Program-made: the position numbers and the translations under genes | Shown: positions 37,918 through 49,854 of the stretch, in pieces | How the letters are laid out: every line of letters begins with the position of its first letter | Numbering within the stretch: position 1 is the stretch's first letter | The notes under the pieces: model-generated | Told to the model about the DNA's origin: nothing | The model's database searches: none | Seen by the model: only the letters and a program-made list of their open reading frames with translations | Assembly: GCA_029233925.1 (NCBI GenBank) | Contig: JARGOX010000009.1 | Location: 1-64,000, forward strand | Direction: 5' to 3' | From: Rhizobiaceae bacterium | GTDB lineage: Bacteria > Pseudomonadota > Alphaproteobacteria > Rhizobiales > Rhizobiaceae | DNA: 64,000 nt

Positions 37918-39219
37918 ATGTTGCAGGATAAAGACCGCATCTTTACCAATATCTACGGCCTCAAGGACAAGAGTCTCAAGGGAGCGATGTCGCGTGGCCA
38001 TTGGGACGGAACCAAAGGCCTGATCGAAAAGGGTCGCGGCTGGATCATCGACGAGATGAAGACCTCCGGATTGCGCGGGCGCGGTGGCGCCGGCTTTCCG
38101 ACCGGTCTCAAGTGGTCCTTCATGCCGAAAGAAACGGATGGACGTCCGCATTACCTGGTGGTCAATGCCGACGAATCGGAGCCAGGCACCTGCAAGGACC
38201 GCGAAATCCTGCGCAACGATCCGCATACCCTGATCGAGGGTTGCGTGATTGCCGGTTTCGCCATGGGTGCCAATACGGCCTATATCTATATCCGCGGCGA
38301 ATACATGCGCGAACGCGAGGCTTTGCAGGCGGCAATTGACGAATGTTATGATGCCGGATTGCTTGGCAAAAACAACAAGTGCGGCTGGGACTATGACATA
38401 TACCTTCATCACGGCGCAGGCGCCTATATCTGTGGTGAGGAAACTGCTTTGCTGGAAAGCCTGGAAGGCAAGAAGGGCCAACCACGCCTGAAACCACCAT
38501 TCCCTGCCAATGTTGGCCTCTATGGTTGCCCGACGACCGTGAACAATGTTGAATCCATTGCGGTTGCACCGACTATCCTGCGTCGCGGTGGCGCCTGGTT
38601 TGCCGGTTTCGGTCGCCCCAACAATCACGGCACGAAGCTCTTTTGTGTCTCGGGTCACGTCAATCAGCCGGCGACCTTTGAAGAGGAAATGTCAATTCCC
38701 TTCCGCGAATTGATCGAACGGCATTGTGGTGGTGTTCGCGGTGGTTGGGACAATCTGCTGGCGGTCATTCCAGGTGGTTCTTCGGTGCCTTGCGTGCCGG
38801 CCGACCAGATCATTGACTGTCCGATGGATTTTGACAGTCTGCGTGACCTGAAATCGGGTCTTGGAACAGCCGCTGTGATCGTCATGGACCGCTCGACCGA
38901 CATCATCAAGGCCATCGCCCGTCTTGCCTATTTCTACAAGCATGAGAGCTGCGGACAGTGTACACCGTGCCGGGAAGGCACCGGCTGGATGTGGCGTGTG
39001 ATGGAACGCATGGCGACCGGCAATGCGCAGAAAAAAGAGATCGACATGCTTTTTGAAGTCACCAAGCAGGTGGAAGGGCATACGATCTGCGCTCTGGGGG
39101 ATGCTGCGGCATGGCCCATTCAGGGATTGATCCGGCATTTCCGCCCGGAGATTGAAAAGCGGATTGACGAATACACACACAATGCCGGCAGCGCTCCCGT
39201 GCTTCAGGCGGCAGAATAG
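37918..39219 (+). CDS. nuoF: NADH-quinone oxidoreductase subunit F
   Basis: 433 aa. Binds NADH and FMN: '[20 protein letters not shown]', '[15 protein letters not shown]' and '[17 protein letters not shown]'. The N3 [4Fe-4S] ligands are in '[17 protein letters not shown]' and the later '[12 protein letters not shown]'. Peripheral-arm electron entry point. It follows nuoE by 10 bases. Confidence 0.97.
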   Translation: MLQDKDRIFTNIYGLKDKSLKGAMSRGHWDGTKGLIEKGRGWIIDEMKTSGLRGRGGAGFPTGLKWSFMPKETDGRPHYLVVNADESEPGTCKDREILRNDPHTLIEGCVIAGFAMGANTAYIYIRGEYMREREALQAAIDECYDAGLLGKNNKCGWDYDIYLHHGAGAYICGEETALLESLEGKKGQPRLKPPFPANVGLYGCPTTVNNVESIAVAPTILRRGGAWFAGFGRPNNHGTKLFCVSGHVNQPATFEEEMSIPFRELIERHCGGVRGGWDNLLAVIPGGSSVPCVPADQIIDCPMDFDSLRDLKSGLGTAAVIVMDRSTDIIKAIARLAYFYKHESCGQCTPCREGTGWMWRVMERMATGNAQKKEIDMLFEVTKQVEGHTICALGDAAAWPIQGLIRHFRPEIEKRIDEYTHNAGSAPVLQAAE

Positions 39220-39278
39220 ACGGGCCTCGGGCCGAAACACATAAGGTGAAAGCGGGAAACCGCGGAACTGGACGCATA

Positions 39279-41360
39279 ATGGCAAAGATCAAGGTTGACG
39301 GAAACGAAATTGAGGTGCCGGATCACTACACCCTGCTGCAGGCGTGTGAGGAGGCTGGCGCCCAGGTTCCGCGTTTCTGTTTTCACGAACGGCTTTCGAT
39401 TGCCGGCAATTGCCGCATGTGCCTGATCGAGGTCAAAGGCGGACCACCGAAGCCTGCAGCATCCTGTGCAATGGGGGTCAAGGACCTGCGTCCCGGTCCC
39501 AATGGCGAGACGCCTGAGGTCTTTACCAATACGCCGATGGTCAAAAAGGCCCGCGAGGGCGTGATGGAATTCCTGCTGATCAATCACCCGCTTGATTGCC
39601 CTATCTGCGATCAGGGCGGTGAATGCGATTTGCAGGACCAGGCCATGGCCTTTGGCGTGGATTCATCGCGCTATCATGAAAACAAGCGCTCGGTCGAAGA
39701 CAAATATATCGGACCGCTGGTCAAGACGATCATGAACCGCTGCATTCACTGTACGCGTTGCGTCCGCTTTACCACCGAGATCGCCGGTATTTCGGAACTG
39801 GGTCTGATCGGGCGTGGTGAGGATGCTGAAATCACCACCTATCTTGAACAGGCCATGACTTCCGAACTGCAGGGCAATGTCATCGATCTTTGTCCTGTTG
39901 GTGCGCTGACGTCAAAACCCTACGCGTTTCAGGCCCGCCCGTGGGAGCTGAACAAGACGGAATCCATTGACGTGATGGATGCCTGCGGTTCAGCGATCCG
40001 GGTGGATACAAGGGGTCGCGAAGTGATGCGCATCATGCCGCGCGTCAACGAAGCAATCAACGAAGAATGGATTTCCGACAAAACGCGTTTCATCTGGGAC
40101 GGGCTCAAGACCCAACGCCTCGATCGGCCTTTTGTCAAACTGAACGGCCGGTTGCGGCCAGTTGGCTGGAAGGACGCATTTGTCGCGATCAAGAAGGCGG
40201 TTGAAGCCAGTTCGGGCGAGAAAATTGGCGCTATAGCCGGTGACCTGGCCAATGTCGAAGAAATGTTCGCCCTCAAGCAGCTGATGGCGTCGCTTGGTTC
40301 GACCAATGTGGACTGTCGACAGGATGGTTCAGCCCTCGATCCGGCGCTTGGCCGGGCAAGCTATATTTTCAACCCGACCATTGAAGGGATTGAGGACGCG
40401 GATGCCCTGCTGATTATCGGAGCAAACCCGCGTTTTGAAGCCTCGGTGCTGAATGCACGCATTCGCAAGCGCTGGCGGCAGGGTGATTTCCCGATTGCCG
40501 TTATCGGTGAAAATGCCGATCTGCGTTATGACTATGATTATCTTGGCGCCGGCCCTGAAACACTCAGCGAACTGTTGAAGGGTTCGGGCGATTTTGCCGC
40601 CATATTGAAAGACGCAAAAAAGCCGATCATTCTGGTTGGCCAGGGTGCCTTGGCCCGCAATGACGGCGCTGCTGTGCTTGCCAATGCGGCCGCACTGGCT
40701 GTGGACGTTCAGGCTGTCAGCGAAGACTGGAACGGTTTTGCTGTTTTGCATACGGCTGCGAGCCGTGTTGGTGGGCTGGATCTTGGCTTTGTCCCGTGTG
40801 AGGGCGGCAAGAACACGGCAGCCATGTTGAGCGACATGGATGTTCTGTTCCTGCTGGGTGCCGACGAACTTGATCTGACCAAACGGACCAGCGGCTTTAC
40901 CATTTACATTGGAAGTCATGGCGATGTGGGCGCGCATCATGCCGATGTGATCTTGCCGGCGGCGACCTATACGGAAAAATTCGGCACCTATGTCAATACT
41001 GAAGGCCGTGTTCAGCTTGGCATGCGCGCCGCTTTCGCTCCGGGCGACGCCAAGGAAGACTGGGCCATTTTGCGGGCTCTTTCTGATGTTCTGGGCAAGA
41101 GATTGCCCTATGACAATTTCCAGGCATTGCGCGCCGCTCTCTACGCAGAACACCCTCATTTTGCCGCCATTGATGCCATCGCCTCAGGCGATGGTGCTGA
41201 TGTGGCAGCTTTTGCAAAGAAAGGTGGACGTTTCGACACGGCGGGCTTTGTCTCAACCGTATCGGACTTCTACCTGACCAACCCAATCGCCCGTGCGTCG
41301 GCGGTCATGGCTGAGTGTTCATCACTTGCCCTTGGCACCGACAAGATCGCAGCCGAGTAA
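39279..41360 (+). CDS. nuoG: NADH-quinone oxidoreductase subunit G
   Basis: 693 aa from ATG 39279; the upstream part of the ORF lacks conservation. The N-terminal ferredoxin-type [2Fe-2S] domain has '[19 protein letters not shown]', then '[18 protein letters not shown]' (with the His/Cys ligands of N5) and '[15 protein letters not shown]' (N4). The rest is a molybdopterin-oxidoreductase-like domain without cofactor. It conducts electrons through the peripheral arm. Confidence 0.96.
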   Translation: MAKIKVDGNEIEVPDHYTLLQACEEAGAQVPRFCFHERLSIAGNCRMCLIEVKGGPPKPAASCAMGVKDLRPGPNGETPEVFTNTPMVKKAREGVMEFLLINHPLDCPICDQGGECDLQDQAMAFGVDSSRYHENKRSVEDKYIGPLVKTIMNRCIHCTRCVRFTTEIAGISELGLIGRGEDAEITTYLEQAMTSELQGNVIDLCPVGALTSKPYAFQARPWELNKTESIDVMDACGSAIRVDTRGREVMRIMPRVNEAINEEWISDKTRFIWDGLKTQRLDRPFVKLNGRLRPVGWKDAFVAIKKAVEASSGEKIGAIAGDLANVEEMFALKQLMASLGSTNVDCRQDGSALDPALGRASYIFNPTIEGIEDADALLIIGANPRFEASVLNARIRKRWRQGDFPIAVIGENADLRYDYDYLGAGPETLSELLKGSGDFAAILKDAKKPIILVGQGALARNDGAAVLANAAALAVDVQAVSEDWNGFAVLHTAASRVGGLDLGFVPCEGGKNTAAMLSDMDVLFLLGADELDLTKRTSGFTIYIGSHGDVGAHHADVILPAATYTEKFGTYVNTEGRVQLGMRAAFAPGDAKEDWAILRALSDVLGKRLPYDNFQALRAALYAEHPHFAAIDAIASGDGADVAAFAKKGGRFDTAGFVSTVSDFYLTNPIARASAVMAECSSLALGTDKIAAE

Positions 41361-41380
41361 GGATAAAGGCAACAAGGACA

Positions 41381-42427
41381 ATGGAATCGTTTGTCACAAC
41401 CTATCTTTGGCCGGCATTGATCATGATCGGACAGTCGTTGCTGCTGCTTGTGGCGCTGCTGCTGTTTGTCGCCTATATTCTCTACGCGGATCGCAAGATC
41501 TGGGCAGCGGTGCAAATGCGTCGCGGCCCCAATGTGGTTGGTCCGTGGGGACTGTTTCAGTCCTTTGCCGATCTGCTGAAATTCGTGTTCAAGGAGCCGG
41601 TTATTCCGGCTGGCGCCAACAAGGGTGTGTTCCTGCTGGCACCGCTGGTTTCGGTGACCCTGGCGCTGGCTGCCTGGGCCGTCATTCCCTTCGATGAGGG
41701 CTGGTCCGTCGCCTCCATCAATATGGGCATTCTTTATGTTTTCGCCATTTCCTCTCTGGAAGTCTACGGCGTCATCATGGGTGGCTGGGCATCCAATTCC
41801 AAATATCCGTTCCTCGGCGCCTTGCGTTCGGCAGCCCAGATGGTCTCCTATGAGGTTTCCATAGGCTTTGTTCTGGTCACCGTTCTTCTGTGTGTGGGAT
41901 CATTGGACCTGACCCAGATCGTCTTGTCCCAACAGGACGGCCTTGGTACCAAGCTCGGATTGCCCAACAGTTTCCTCGACTGGCACTGGTTGGCCCTGTT
42001 CCCGATGTTCATCGTCTTCTTCATCTCGGCACTGGCCGAGACCAACAGGCCGCCCTTCGACTTGCCGGAAGCTGAATCTGAACTCGTTGCCGGCTTCATG
42101 GTCGAATATGGCTCAACACCCTACATGATGTTCATGCTGGGTGAGTATGCCGCCATCGTCTTGATGTGCGCTTTGACGACCATTCTGTTTCTGGGCGGCT
42201 GGCTGCCACCGGTTGACGTGTGGTTCCTCAACTGGATACCGGGTATCTTCTGGTTTGTCCTGAAGGTCAGCATGGTGTTCTTCATGTTCGCCATGGTGAA
42301 AGCCTTTGTGCCGCGCTATCGCTATGACCAATTGATGCGTCTGGGCTGGAAGGTCTTCCTGCCGCTGTCGCTGGCCATGGTCGTCATCGTCGCTTTTGTC
42401 CTCAAACTGACCGGCTGGTCCGCCTGA
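41381..42427 (+). CDS. nuoH: NADH-quinone oxidoreductase subunit H
   Basis: 348 aa from ATG 41381; the ORF's earlier start lies in nuoG. About eight membrane helices. '[20 protein letters not shown]' is the quinone-chamber loop, '[20 protein letters not shown]' and '[18 protein letters not shown]' are the conserved acidic loops. It forms the quinone chamber with NuoB/D. Confidence 0.97.
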   Translation: MESFVTTYLWPALIMIGQSLLLLVALLLFVAYILYADRKIWAAVQMRRGPNVVGPWGLFQSFADLLKFVFKEPVIPAGANKGVFLLAPLVSVTLALAAWAVIPFDEGWSVASINMGILYVFAISSLEVYGVIMGGWASNSKYPFLGALRSAAQMVSYEVSIGFVLVTVLLCVGSLDLTQIVLSQQDGLGTKLGLPNSFLDWHWLALFPMFIVFFISALAETNRPPFDLPEAESELVAGFMVEYGSTPYMMFMLGEYAAIVLMCALTTILFLGGWLPPVDVWFLNWIPGIFWFVLKVSMVFFMFAMVKAFVPRYRYDQLMRLGWKVFLPLSLAMVVIVAFVLKLTGWSA

Positions 42428-42447
42428 ACCGGGAGATTCAAGAGAAC

Positions 42448-42936
42448 ATGTCACTCGCACAAGCTGCCAAATCTGTCTTCCTGAAGGAATTCGTAAGCGC
42501 ATTCTTTCTATCCATGCGTTACTTCTTTGCGCCGAAGTCGACGATCAACTACCCGTTTGAAAAGGGACCGATCAGTCCGCGCTTTCGTGGCGAACATGCA
42601 TTGCGCCGCTATCCCAATGGCGAAGAACGCTGCATTGCGTGTAAATTGTGTGAGGCAATCTGTCCTGCACAGGCGATTACCATTGAAGCCGGTCCGCGCC
42701 GCAACGATGGCACAAGACGCACCGTTCGTTATGACATCGACATGGTCAAATGCATCTATTGCGGCTTTTGCCAGGAGGCTTGCCCGGTTGATGCGATTGT
42801 CGAGGGACCGAATTTTGAATTTGCCGCCGAAAGCCGCGAAGAGTTGTATTACGACAAGGAAAAGCTGCTCGACAACGGCGACCGGTGGGAGCGTGAGATC
42901 GCTCAGAACATGGTGATGGACGCGCCCTATCGCTAA
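42448..42936 (+). CDS. nuoI: NADH-quinone oxidoreductase subunit I
   Basis: 162 aa. Two [4Fe-4S] ferredoxin motifs: '[18 protein letters not shown]' (N6a) and '[18 protein letters not shown]' (N6b). It relays electrons from NuoG to NuoB. It starts 20 bases after nuoH and is followed by the only sizeable gap in the operon (193 bases). Confidence 0.97.
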   Translation: MSLAQAAKSVFLKEFVSAFFLSMRYFFAPKSTINYPFEKGPISPRFRGEHALRRYPNGEERCIACKLCEAICPAQAITIEAGPRRNDGTRRTVRYDIDMVKCIYCGFCQEACPVDAIVEGPNFEFAAESREELYYDKEKLLDNGDRWEREIAQNMVMDAPYR

Positions 42937-42945
42937 GTGTCCGCA

Positions 42946-42969
42946 GCAGAGGATGTGATCATCTTCTGC
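42946..42969 (+). other. Intercistronic hairpin after nuoI
   Basis: GCAGAGGATG-TGAT-CATCTTCTGC: 10-bp stem with one mismatch, beginning 9 bases after the nuoI stop. No T-run follows, so it is more likely an mRNA processing/stability element than a full terminator. Confidence 0.55.
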
Positions 42970-43072
42970 CTCAGATCATGAGGGCAATGGTCTGAATTTC
43001 GATCGGTCCATACGGCTTTGCGGCCGGGCCGAGATTATGAATCCTGATCCGGTTTTGTACCGGAAGACCAAT

Positions 43073-43107
43073 TTCGAAACCGCAGCCTCCGGGTAAGGGG
43101 TTTCGAA
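43073..43107 (+). other. Hairpin just upstream of nuoJ
   Basis: TTCGAAACC ... GGTTTCGAA: perfect 9-bp stem with a 17-base loop, ending 22 bases before the nuoJ start. It could modulate nuoJ translation or protect the distal mRNA segment. Confidence 0.5.
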
Positions 43108-43129
43108 GGAAGAACAAAAAGGCAAGGTT

Positions 43130-43744
43130 ATGGGTCTACCGACTCTGTTTTTCTATCTGTTCTCGGCAATCGCCGTGGCATCTGCATTTATGGTGATATC
43201 AGTGCGCAATCCGGTTCACTCGGTACTGTTCCTGATCTTGACCTTCTTCAATGCCGCCGGGTTGTTCTTGCTGGCAGGGGCAGAATTCCTCGCTTTGATC
43301 CTTGTCGTGGTCTATGTCGGCGCTGTCGCTGTGCTGTTCCTGTTCGTGGTGATGATGCTGGATATCGACTTCGTCGAGCTGCGATCCGGCGCCATGGAAT
43401 ATGCTCCGATCGGCGCCCTGGTCGGACTGATCCTGGCAGCGGAACTCATTTTGGTGCTGGGAGGAAATGCATTCAGTGTGCAATTGGTCGCAGACCCGTT
43501 ACAGCCCATACCGGATATGACTGAAGTGACGAATATTCGTGCGCTCGGCAATATTCTCTATACGGACTATGTGCACTTCTTCCAGATCGCCGGCCTGATC
43601 TTGCTGGTGGCGATGATCGGGGCCATCGTGCTGACATTGCGCCACAAGGACAATATCAAGCGCCAGGATATCTCCAAACAGGTTGCCCGCGGGCCAAAGA
43701 CAGCGATCGAAGTTGTCAAGGTCAAGCCCGGGCAGGGCATATAG
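43130..43744 (+). CDS. nuoJ: NADH-quinone oxidoreductase subunit J
   Basis: 204 aa, five membrane helices. Family signature '[20 protein letters not shown]' and '[20 protein letters not shown]' including the pi-bulge helix. Membrane-arm subunit. AAGG precedes the ATG. It restarts the operon after the 193-base gap with two hairpins. Confidence 0.96.
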   Translation: MGLPTLFFYLFSAIAVASAFMVISVRNPVHSVLFLILTFFNAAGLFLLAGAEFLALILVVVYVGAVAVLFLFVVMMLDIDFVELRSGAMEYAPIGALVGLILAAELILVLGGNAFSVQLVADPLQPIPDMTEVTNIRALGNILYTDYVHFFQIAGLILLVAMIGAIVLTLRHKDNIKRQDISKQVARGPKTAIEVVKVKPGQGI

Positions 43745-43764
43745 GCGGGGTTAGGAACAAGCAC

Positions 43765-44073
43765 ATGGAAATCGGTCTTTCTCACTATCTGACAGTAGGT
43801 GCCATTTTGTTCACCCTGGGTGTCTTTGGCATATTCCTGAACCGCAAGAATGTGATTGTCATCCTGATGTCGGTGGAGTTGATCCTGCTGGCGGTCAACC
43901 TCAACTTCGTGGCATTTTCCGCCCATCTCGGCGATCTTGTCGGGCAGGTTTTTGCGCTGTTTGTTCTGACTGTCGCCGCTGCAGAAGCGGCGATCGGACT
44001 TGCAATCCTCGTGGTCTTTTATCGCAATCGCGGCTCCATCGCGGTTGAAGACGTCAACATGATGAAGGGCTGA
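43765..44073 (+). CDS. nuoK: NADH-quinone oxidoreductase subunit K
   Basis: 102 aa, three membrane helices with the conserved Glu residues of the proton path in '[18 protein letters not shown]' and '[17 protein letters not shown]'. MrpC-like subunit. It follows nuoJ by 20 bases and precedes nuoL by 7. Confidence 0.97.
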   Translation: MEIGLSHYLTVGAILFTLGVFGIFLNRKNVIVILMSVELILLAVNLNFVAFSAHLGDLVGQVFALFVLTVAAAEAAIGLAILVVFYRNRGSIAVEDVNMMKG

Positions 44074-44080
44074 CCGGACC

Positions 44081-46066
44081 ATGTATTACGCTATTGTCTT
44101 TTTTCCGCTTCTGGGAGCCATCATAGCCGGTCTTTTTGGCCCGGCGATCGGTGCGCGGGCGTCGGAATACATTACCTGTGGCCTGATGGTGATTGCCGCT
44201 TTCCTGTCATGGATTGCCTTTTTCCAGATTGGTCTGGGTCATGGTGACCCACTGCAGATCACGGTGATGCAGTGGTTCCAGGCCGGCAGTCTGTCTGTCG
44301 ACTGGGCGTTCCGCATTGATACGCTGACTGTCGTCATGCTGGTGGTGGTCAATACGGTTTCGACTTTGGTGCATATCTATTCCATCGGCTATATGCATCA
44401 CGACCCGCACCGGCCACGTTTCTTTGCCTATCTGTCGCTCTTCACCTTTGCCATGCTGATGCTGGTAACCTCGGACAACCTGGTGCAGATGTTCTTCGGC
44501 TGGGAAGGCGTTGGACTTGCCTCCTATCTGCTCATCGGTTTCTGGTACAAGAAACCATCGGCCAATGCTGCCGCAATGAAGGCCTTTGTTGTCAACCGCG
44601 TTGGTGACTTTGGCTTTGCTCTCGGCATCTTTGGGCTTTTCGTGCTTTTCGGTTCGATCTCGCTGGACGTGATCTTTGCCGGCGCTGCGGAGTATTTGCC
44701 CGAGGCCGGAGACAGCGGCGCCATGACCTCACTGGAATTCATGGGCTATGACCTCGACCGGGCTCATGCGCTGACCGTTGTTTGTCTCCTGCTGTTCATG
44801 GGGGCCATGGGCAAGTCGGCGCAGTTCCTGCTGCACACCTGGCTGCCGGACGCCATGGAAGGCCCGACACCGGTCTCTGCGTTGATCCACGCAGCGACCA
44901 TGGTGACGGCTGGCGTATTCCTCGTCGCGCGCATGTCACCGATCTTCGAACTCTCGACCGATGCCTTGATGGTGGTTACCATCGTGGGTGCGATTACCGC
45001 TTTTTTCGCCGCGACTGTCGGTCTGGTGCAAAACGACATCAAGCGGGTGATTGCCTATTCGACCTGTTCACAGCTTGGCTACATGTTCGTGGCTCTGGGT
45101 GTGGGCGCCTATGGGGCGGGTATCTTTCACCTGTTTACCCATGCGTTTTTCAAGGCTTTGCTGTTTCTTGGCGCAGGATCGGTCATTCACGCTGTATCCG
45201 ATGAACAGGACATGCGTCGCATGGGTGGTTTGCGCAAACACATTCCGACGACCTACTGGATGATGATTATCGGCACCCTGGCGCTGACCGGTTTTGGCAT
45301 ACCTTTCACGTCGATCGGAACTGCCGGTTTCATTTCCAAGGATGCCATTATTGAAGCCTCCTTTGTCGGACGCAATCCGGCTGCAGGTTTTGCCTTTGTC
45401 ATGCTGATCGTTGCGGCGACCTTCACCAGTTTCTATTCCTGGCGGCTGATTTTCATGACGTTCCACGGCAAACCGCGGGCTTCGTCCGATGTCATGCATC
45501 ATGTGCATGAATCACCGATGGTCATGCTGGTGCCGCTGTTTATCCTCGCTGCGGGTGCATTGTTCGCGGGCATGTTGTTTATCGGTGATTTCTTTGGCCA
45601 TCATTATGAAACGTTCTGGAATGGTGCGCTGTTTATTTTGCCGGACAACCACATTACGCACGAAATCCACGATGTGCCCAGCTGGGTCAAATTGAGCCCG
45701 TTCATCGCAATGGTGCTGGGATTTGTAGTCGCCTGGTGGTTTTATATCCGCTCGCCTGAAATGCCCAAGGCTCTGGCCAAACAGCACAGGGGTCTCTACG
45801 CATTCCTGCTGAACAAATGGTATTTCGACGAATTGTACGATTTCCTGTTCGTGCGCTCCTTCAAGTGGATGGGACGCTTTTTGTGGAAACGCGGTGATGG
45901 CTGGTTGATTGACGGATTTGGACCTGACGGTATCGCCGCGCGGGTACAGGATATAACCAACCGGGTGGTTCGCCTGCAGACCGGATATCTCTATCACTAT
46001 GCCTTTGCTATGCTGATTGGTGTTGCTGCACTTGTCACCTGGATGATGCTCGGGAGTGCTGTGTAA
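44081..46066 (+). CDS. nuoL: NADH-quinone oxidoreductase subunit L
   Basis: 661 aa antiporter-like proton-pumping subunit at the distal end of the membrane arm. '[19 protein letters not shown]' carries the conserved Glu, '[20 protein letters not shown]' the Lys/Pro kink region upstream, and the C-terminus has the long lateral helix region. Its TAA overlaps the nuoM ATG (TAATG). Confidence 0.97.
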   Translation: MYYAIVFFPLLGAIIAGLFGPAIGARASEYITCGLMVIAAFLSWIAFFQIGLGHGDPLQITVMQWFQAGSLSVDWAFRIDTLTVVMLVVVNTVSTLVHIYSIGYMHHDPHRPRFFAYLSLFTFAMLMLVTSDNLVQMFFGWEGVGLASYLLIGFWYKKPSANAAAMKAFVVNRVGDFGFALGIFGLFVLFGSISLDVIFAGAAEYLPEAGDSGAMTSLEFMGYDLDRAHALTVVCLLLFMGAMGKSAQFLLHTWLPDAMEGPTPVSALIHAATMVTAGVFLVARMSPIFELSTDALMVVTIVGAITAFFAATVGLVQNDIKRVIAYSTCSQLGYMFVALGVGAYGAGIFHLFTHAFFKALLFLGAGSVIHAVSDEQDMRRMGGLRKHIPTTYWMMIIGTLALTGFGIPFTSIGTAGFISKDAIIEASFVGRNPAAGFAFVMLIVAATFTSFYSWRLIFMTFHGKPRASSDVMHHVHESPMVMLVPLFILAAGALFAGMLFIGDFFGHHYETFWNGALFILPDNHITHEIHDVPSWVKLSPFIAMVLGFVVAWWFYIRSPEMPKALAKQHRGLYAFLLNKWYFDELYDFLFVRSFKWMGRFLWKRGDGWLIDGFGPDGIAARVQDITNRVVRLQTGYLYHYAFAMLIGVAALVTWMMLGSAV

Positions 46067-47574
46067 TGACCGATTGGCCGATCCTCTCTACGGTCACTTT
46101 TGTACCGCTTGTTGGTGTGCTCTTCATTTTGCTGATCAGAGATGACAGCGAGATCGGGCGCCGCAACATTCGCAATGTTGCATTGCTGACAACCGTCTTC
46201 AATTTCCTGTTTTCGCTCTATGTCTGGTTCGAATTCGACAAGGGTACATCTGATTTTCAGTTCGTCGAAAAGACCCAGTGGCTGGGTGAGGGCATCAACT
46301 ACCATATGGGTGTTGATGGCATTTCGATCCTGTTTGTCGTGCTGACGGCTTTCCTGATGCCGATATGTGTCCTTGCCAGTTGGGAATCGGTCACGAAGCG
46401 CGTCAAGGAATACATGATTGCCTTCCTGATCCTGGAAACCCTTGTGATTGGTGTGTTCTGCGCGCTGGATATCGTGCTGTTCTACGTCTTCTTTGAAGGT
46501 GGCCTTATTCCCATGTTCATCATCATTGGTGTGTGGGGCGGACCAAGGCGCATTTATGCGAGTTTCAAGTTCTTTCTCTATACGCTGACCGGTTCGGTCC
46601 TCATGCTGCTGGCCATCATGGCCATGTATTGGGATGCCGGTACGACATCCATTCCCGAATTGCTGATGCATGATTTTCCGGCAAGCATGCAATTGTGGTT
46701 GTGGCTGGCGTTCTTTGCCTCCTTCGCAGTCAAGCTTCCGCTTTGGCCGTTTCATACATGGCTGCCGGATGCCCACGTTGAAGCGCCAACTGCAGGTTCC
46801 GTCATACTGGCAGGCATTTTGCTGAAACTGGGCGGGTATGGGTTTATCCGGTTTTGCCTGCCGATGTTTCCGCTGGCATCCGTGGATCTGGCACCGTTGA
46901 TCTACAGCCTCTCGGTCATCGCGATCATTTACGGTTCGCTGGTTGCCCTGATGCAGGATGACATCAAGAAGCTGATTGCCTATTCCTCTGTTGCCCATAT
47001 GGGTTATGTGATGATGGGTATCTTCTCTGCCAACCCGCAGGGTGTGCAGGGGGCGGTTTTCCAGATGTTGTCTCACGGCCTCGTATCTGCTGCGCTGTTT
47101 CTGTGTGTCGGTGTGATCTATGACAGGATGCATACGCGTGAGATCTCGGCCTATGGCGGTCTGGTCAGTAAAATGCCGAAATATGCAGTGGTCTTTCTGG
47201 TGTTTTCACTGGCCAATGCGGGGCTGCCGGGAACATCCGGGTTTATCGGCGAATTTCTCGTTCTGATCGGCGTCTATCAGGTCAACAGCTGGATTGCGAT
47301 TTTTGCAACGACAGGTGTGATCCTGTCTGCCGCCTATTCGCTTTGGCTCTATCGTCGCGTTGTTTTCGGTCCGCTGGTAAAAGAGAATCTGAAATCTATT
47401 CTGGATCTGTCGTCCAGGGAGAAGATTATCCTCTACCCTCTGGCTGCGCTGGTTATCTTCTACGGTGTTTATCCAATGCCGATATTCGACGTGACTGCCG
47501 CATCAGTCGATGCCTTGATCAATAATTACAACGCTTCACATGAAGCCGCCCGCGCCTTGACACTCGCGAACTGA
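46066..47574 (+). CDS. nuoM: NADH-quinone oxidoreductase subunit M
   Basis: 502 aa antiporter-like subunit. '[20 protein letters not shown]' holds the conserved Glu and '[20 protein letters not shown]' the central proton-path motif. The ATG overlaps the nuoL stop. About 13-14 membrane helices. Confidence 0.97.
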   Translation: MTDWPILSTVTFVPLVGVLFILLIRDDSEIGRRNIRNVALLTTVFNFLFSLYVWFEFDKGTSDFQFVEKTQWLGEGINYHMGVDGISILFVVLTAFLMPICVLASWESVTKRVKEYMIAFLILETLVIGVFCALDIVLFYVFFEGGLIPMFIIIGVWGGPRRIYASFKFFLYTLTGSVLMLLAIMAMYWDAGTTSIPELLMHDFPASMQLWLWLAFFASFAVKLPLWPFHTWLPDAHVEAPTAGSVILAGILLKLGGYGFIRFCLPMFPLASVDLAPLIYSLSVIAIIYGSLVALMQDDIKKLIAYSSVAHMGYVMMGIFSANPQGVQGAVFQMLSHGLVSAALFLCVGVIYDRMHTREISAYGGLVSKMPKYAVVFLVFSLANAGLPGTSGFIGEFLVLIGVYQVNSWIAIFATTGVILSAAYSLWLYRRVVFGPLVKENLKSILDLSSREKIILYPLAALVIFYGVYPMPIFDVTAASVDALINNYNASHEAARALTLAN

Positions 47575-47594
47575 CGAACAGGGAATGTCACGTC

Positions 47595-49046
47595 ATGACT
47601 GCTGAACTTCTCGTATCAAGCCTGCAGCTTTCTATGCCGGAAATCATTCTGGCGGTTGGTGCCATGGTGTTGTTGATGATCGGCGTATTTTCGGGCAGCA
47701 AGTCATCCTCCGTGGTGACTGGTCTGTCTGTCGCGCTGCTTATCATTTCAGGGCTCTGGCTGGTGCTGGTTTCAGGTGAAGGGGCTGCTTTCGGCGGATC
47801 ATTCATCAATGATGATTTCGCCAAATACATGAAGGTTCTTACCCTCATTGGCTCGATCACGGCCATGGTGATGGCTGTCGGCCATGCCCAGGAAGAACAG
47901 ACAGACCGTTTTGAGTTTCCGGTGCTGATTGTGCTGGCCACGCTCGGCATGATGCTGATGATCTCGGCGACAGACCTGATTGCCCTGTATCTTGGCATCG
48001 AACTCCAGTCTCTGGCTCTTTACGTCATTGCCGCGATCAACCGTGACAATACCCGTTCCACCGAGGCCGGCCTGAAGTACTTCGTGCTGGGCGCTCTGTC
48101 TTCGGGCATGTTGCTCTATGGTGCATCCTTGCTCTATGGTTTCACCGGCCAGATCGGTTTCTCCCAGATTGCCGCTGCGCTTGCCGATGGCGAACGTTCG
48201 CTCGGCATTGTTTTCGGTCTTGTGTTCCTGCTTTCCGGCATTGCCTTCAAGATATCGGCCGTGCCGTTCCACATGTGGACGCCGGACGTCTATGAGGGCG
48301 CACCAACGCCGGTGACAGCCTTTTTCTCGGCAGCACCGAAAATTGCCGCCATGGCCATGCTTGTTCGGATTGTCATCGGGGCCTTCGAACCGATTGCAGC
48401 CGATTGGCAGCAAATCATAGTGTTTGTTTCTATTGCCTCCATGGTGCTTGGCGCCTTTGCGGCCATCGGGCAGCGCAATATCAAGAGGCTGATGGCCTAT
48501 TCATCCATCGGGCATATGGGCTACGCACTTGTCGGCCTGGCCGCGGGCTCGCTGGTGGGCGTGCGTGGCGTGGCCATCTACATGCTGATTTACATGGTGA
48601 CGACACTGGGAACCTTTGCCTGCATTCTAGCGATGCGTCGCAAGGAGGAGGGCAATGTCGAGCAGATCGATGATCTGGCCGGTCTTTCGAAAACCAACCC
48701 GCTGATGGCAACGATCCTGACCATATTCATGTTCTCGCTGGCGGGGATTCCGTTCATGGCGGGTTTCTTTGCCAAATATTTTGTGTTCGTGGCTGCCATC
48801 GAAGCCGGTTTGGTTGCCCTTGCAGTCATCGGTGTTCTGGCATCGGTCGTCGGTTCCTACTATTATCTGCGGATCATCAAACTCATGTGGTTTGATGATG
48901 CCAATGGCAGCTTCGTTCCGGTATCCGGTGAGTTGCGGCTGGTAATGGGTGTTTCAGGCTTGTTTGTGCTTGGCTATGTGGTGATTGGTGGACCGATTGG
49001 GCGCGCTGCCGAGGCTGCTGCCAAAACCCTGTTTCTGGCAGGCTGA
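47595..49046 (+). CDS. nuoN: NADH-quinone oxidoreductase subunit N
   Basis: 483 aa antiporter-like subunit, last nuo gene. '[20 protein letters not shown]' with the conserved Glu, and '[20 protein letters not shown]'. GGGA upstream of the ATG. The biotin ligase gene starts 16 bases after its stop. Confidence 0.97.
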   Translation: MTAELLVSSLQLSMPEIILAVGAMVLLMIGVFSGSKSSSVVTGLSVALLIISGLWLVLVSGEGAAFGGSFINDDFAKYMKVLTLIGSITAMVMAVGHAQEEQTDRFEFPVLIVLATLGMMLMISATDLIALYLGIELQSLALYVIAAINRDNTRSTEAGLKYFVLGALSSGMLLYGASLLYGFTGQIGFSQIAAALADGERSLGIVFGLVFLLSGIAFKISAVPFHMWTPDVYEGAPTPVTAFFSAAPKIAAMAMLVRIVIGAFEPIAADWQQIIVFVSIASMVLGAFAAIGQRNIKRLMAYSSIGHMGYALVGLAAGSLVGVRGVAIYMLIYMVTTLGTFACILAMRRKEEGNVEQIDDLAGLSKTNPLMATILTIFMFSLAGIPFMAGFFAKYFVFVAAIEAGLVALAVIGVLASVVGSYYYLRIIKLMWFDDANGSFVPVSGELRLVMGVSGLFVLGYVVIGGPIGRAAEAAAKTLFLAG

Positions 49047-49062
49047 TGGCCCGGGTGAGAGT

Positions 49063-49806
49063 TTGAGCATTTCCAGAGAGTTCCGCCATGTTGCGCTTGG
49101 TGATGTTCAATCGACGAATACCGAGTGTATGGATCGGGCGCGTGCCGGTGATCCCGGCAATCTGTGGATTACCGCAACCCGCCAATTGGGCGGCCGGGCG
49201 CGGCGCGGGCGCCATTGGGTTTCCGAACCGGGCAACCTTTATGCGTCGCTGCTGCTGATTGATCCTGCGTCAGCCGGCGCGCTGGCCACCCTTCCGCTGG
49301 CCGTCGCAGTGGCAGTGCATAGCGCCATTTCCCGTGTCCTGCCACAGGGCGCTGCCAGGCCAACCATCAAATGGCCAAATGATGTTCTGGTTGATGGCGC
49401 CAAGATCTCCGGTATTCTGCTGGAGAGCGAAAATTTGCCGGACGGGCGACGGGCAGTGGTTATCGGCTGCGGTATCAATGTCATGCATGCGCCGAAAGAA
49501 ACGAACTATCCGGCGGTGACGCTGCGTGAAACGGGCGCCACGGTATCGGCCGAAGAACTCTTCGCGCGGCTTTATCAGGCCATGGATGAAGAACTCAAAC
49601 GCTGGAACCGCGGGCTTGGTATTGCCTCAGTCAGGCAGGCATGGCTGAACCATGCCAAAGGCATCGGCAAAGCAATTACTGTCAATTTGCCGGATCATTC
49701 GATATCAGGTGTTTTTACCGACATCGATCAAACCGGTTGTCTTGTCATGGTTGATCATGACAACAAAACCCACACCATCGCTGCAGGTGATGTGTTTTTC
49801 CGATAA
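49063..49806 (+). CDS. birA: Biotin--[acetyl-CoA-carboxylase] ligase
   Basis: 247 aa from TTG 49063, the only start in frame after nuoN; the ORF's 48985 start lies inside nuoN. It attaches biotin to the carboxylase carrier protein. Catalytic loop 'GGRARRGRHWVSEPGNLYAS' (canonical GRGRRGR with Ala for Gly) and 'IKWPNDVLVDGAKISGILLE'. It lacks the N-terminal HTH, so it is a monofunctional ligase without repressor activity. Position after nuoN is typical for Hyphomicrobiales. Confidence 0.93.
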   Translation: MSISREFRHVALGDVQSTNTECMDRARAGDPGNLWITATRQLGGRARRGRHWVSEPGNLYASLLLIDPASAGALATLPLAVAVAVHSAISRVLPQGAARPTIKWPNDVLVDGAKISGILLESENLPDGRRAVVIGCGINVMHAPKETNYPAVTLRETGATVSAEELFARLYQAMDEELKRWNRGLGIASVRQAWLNHAKGIGKAITVNLPDHSISGVFTDIDQTGCLVMVDHDNKTHTIAAGDVFFR

Positions 49807-49854
49807 CACAGAGGTCCCGGCTCAGGCGCGCGGACCAAGAACGGCTGGAAATTT

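Noticed and set aside
45997-47133. 378-aa minus-strand ORF opposite nuoM
   Set aside because: Antisense shadow, His/Gln/Arg-rich, no domain; nuoM is certain.
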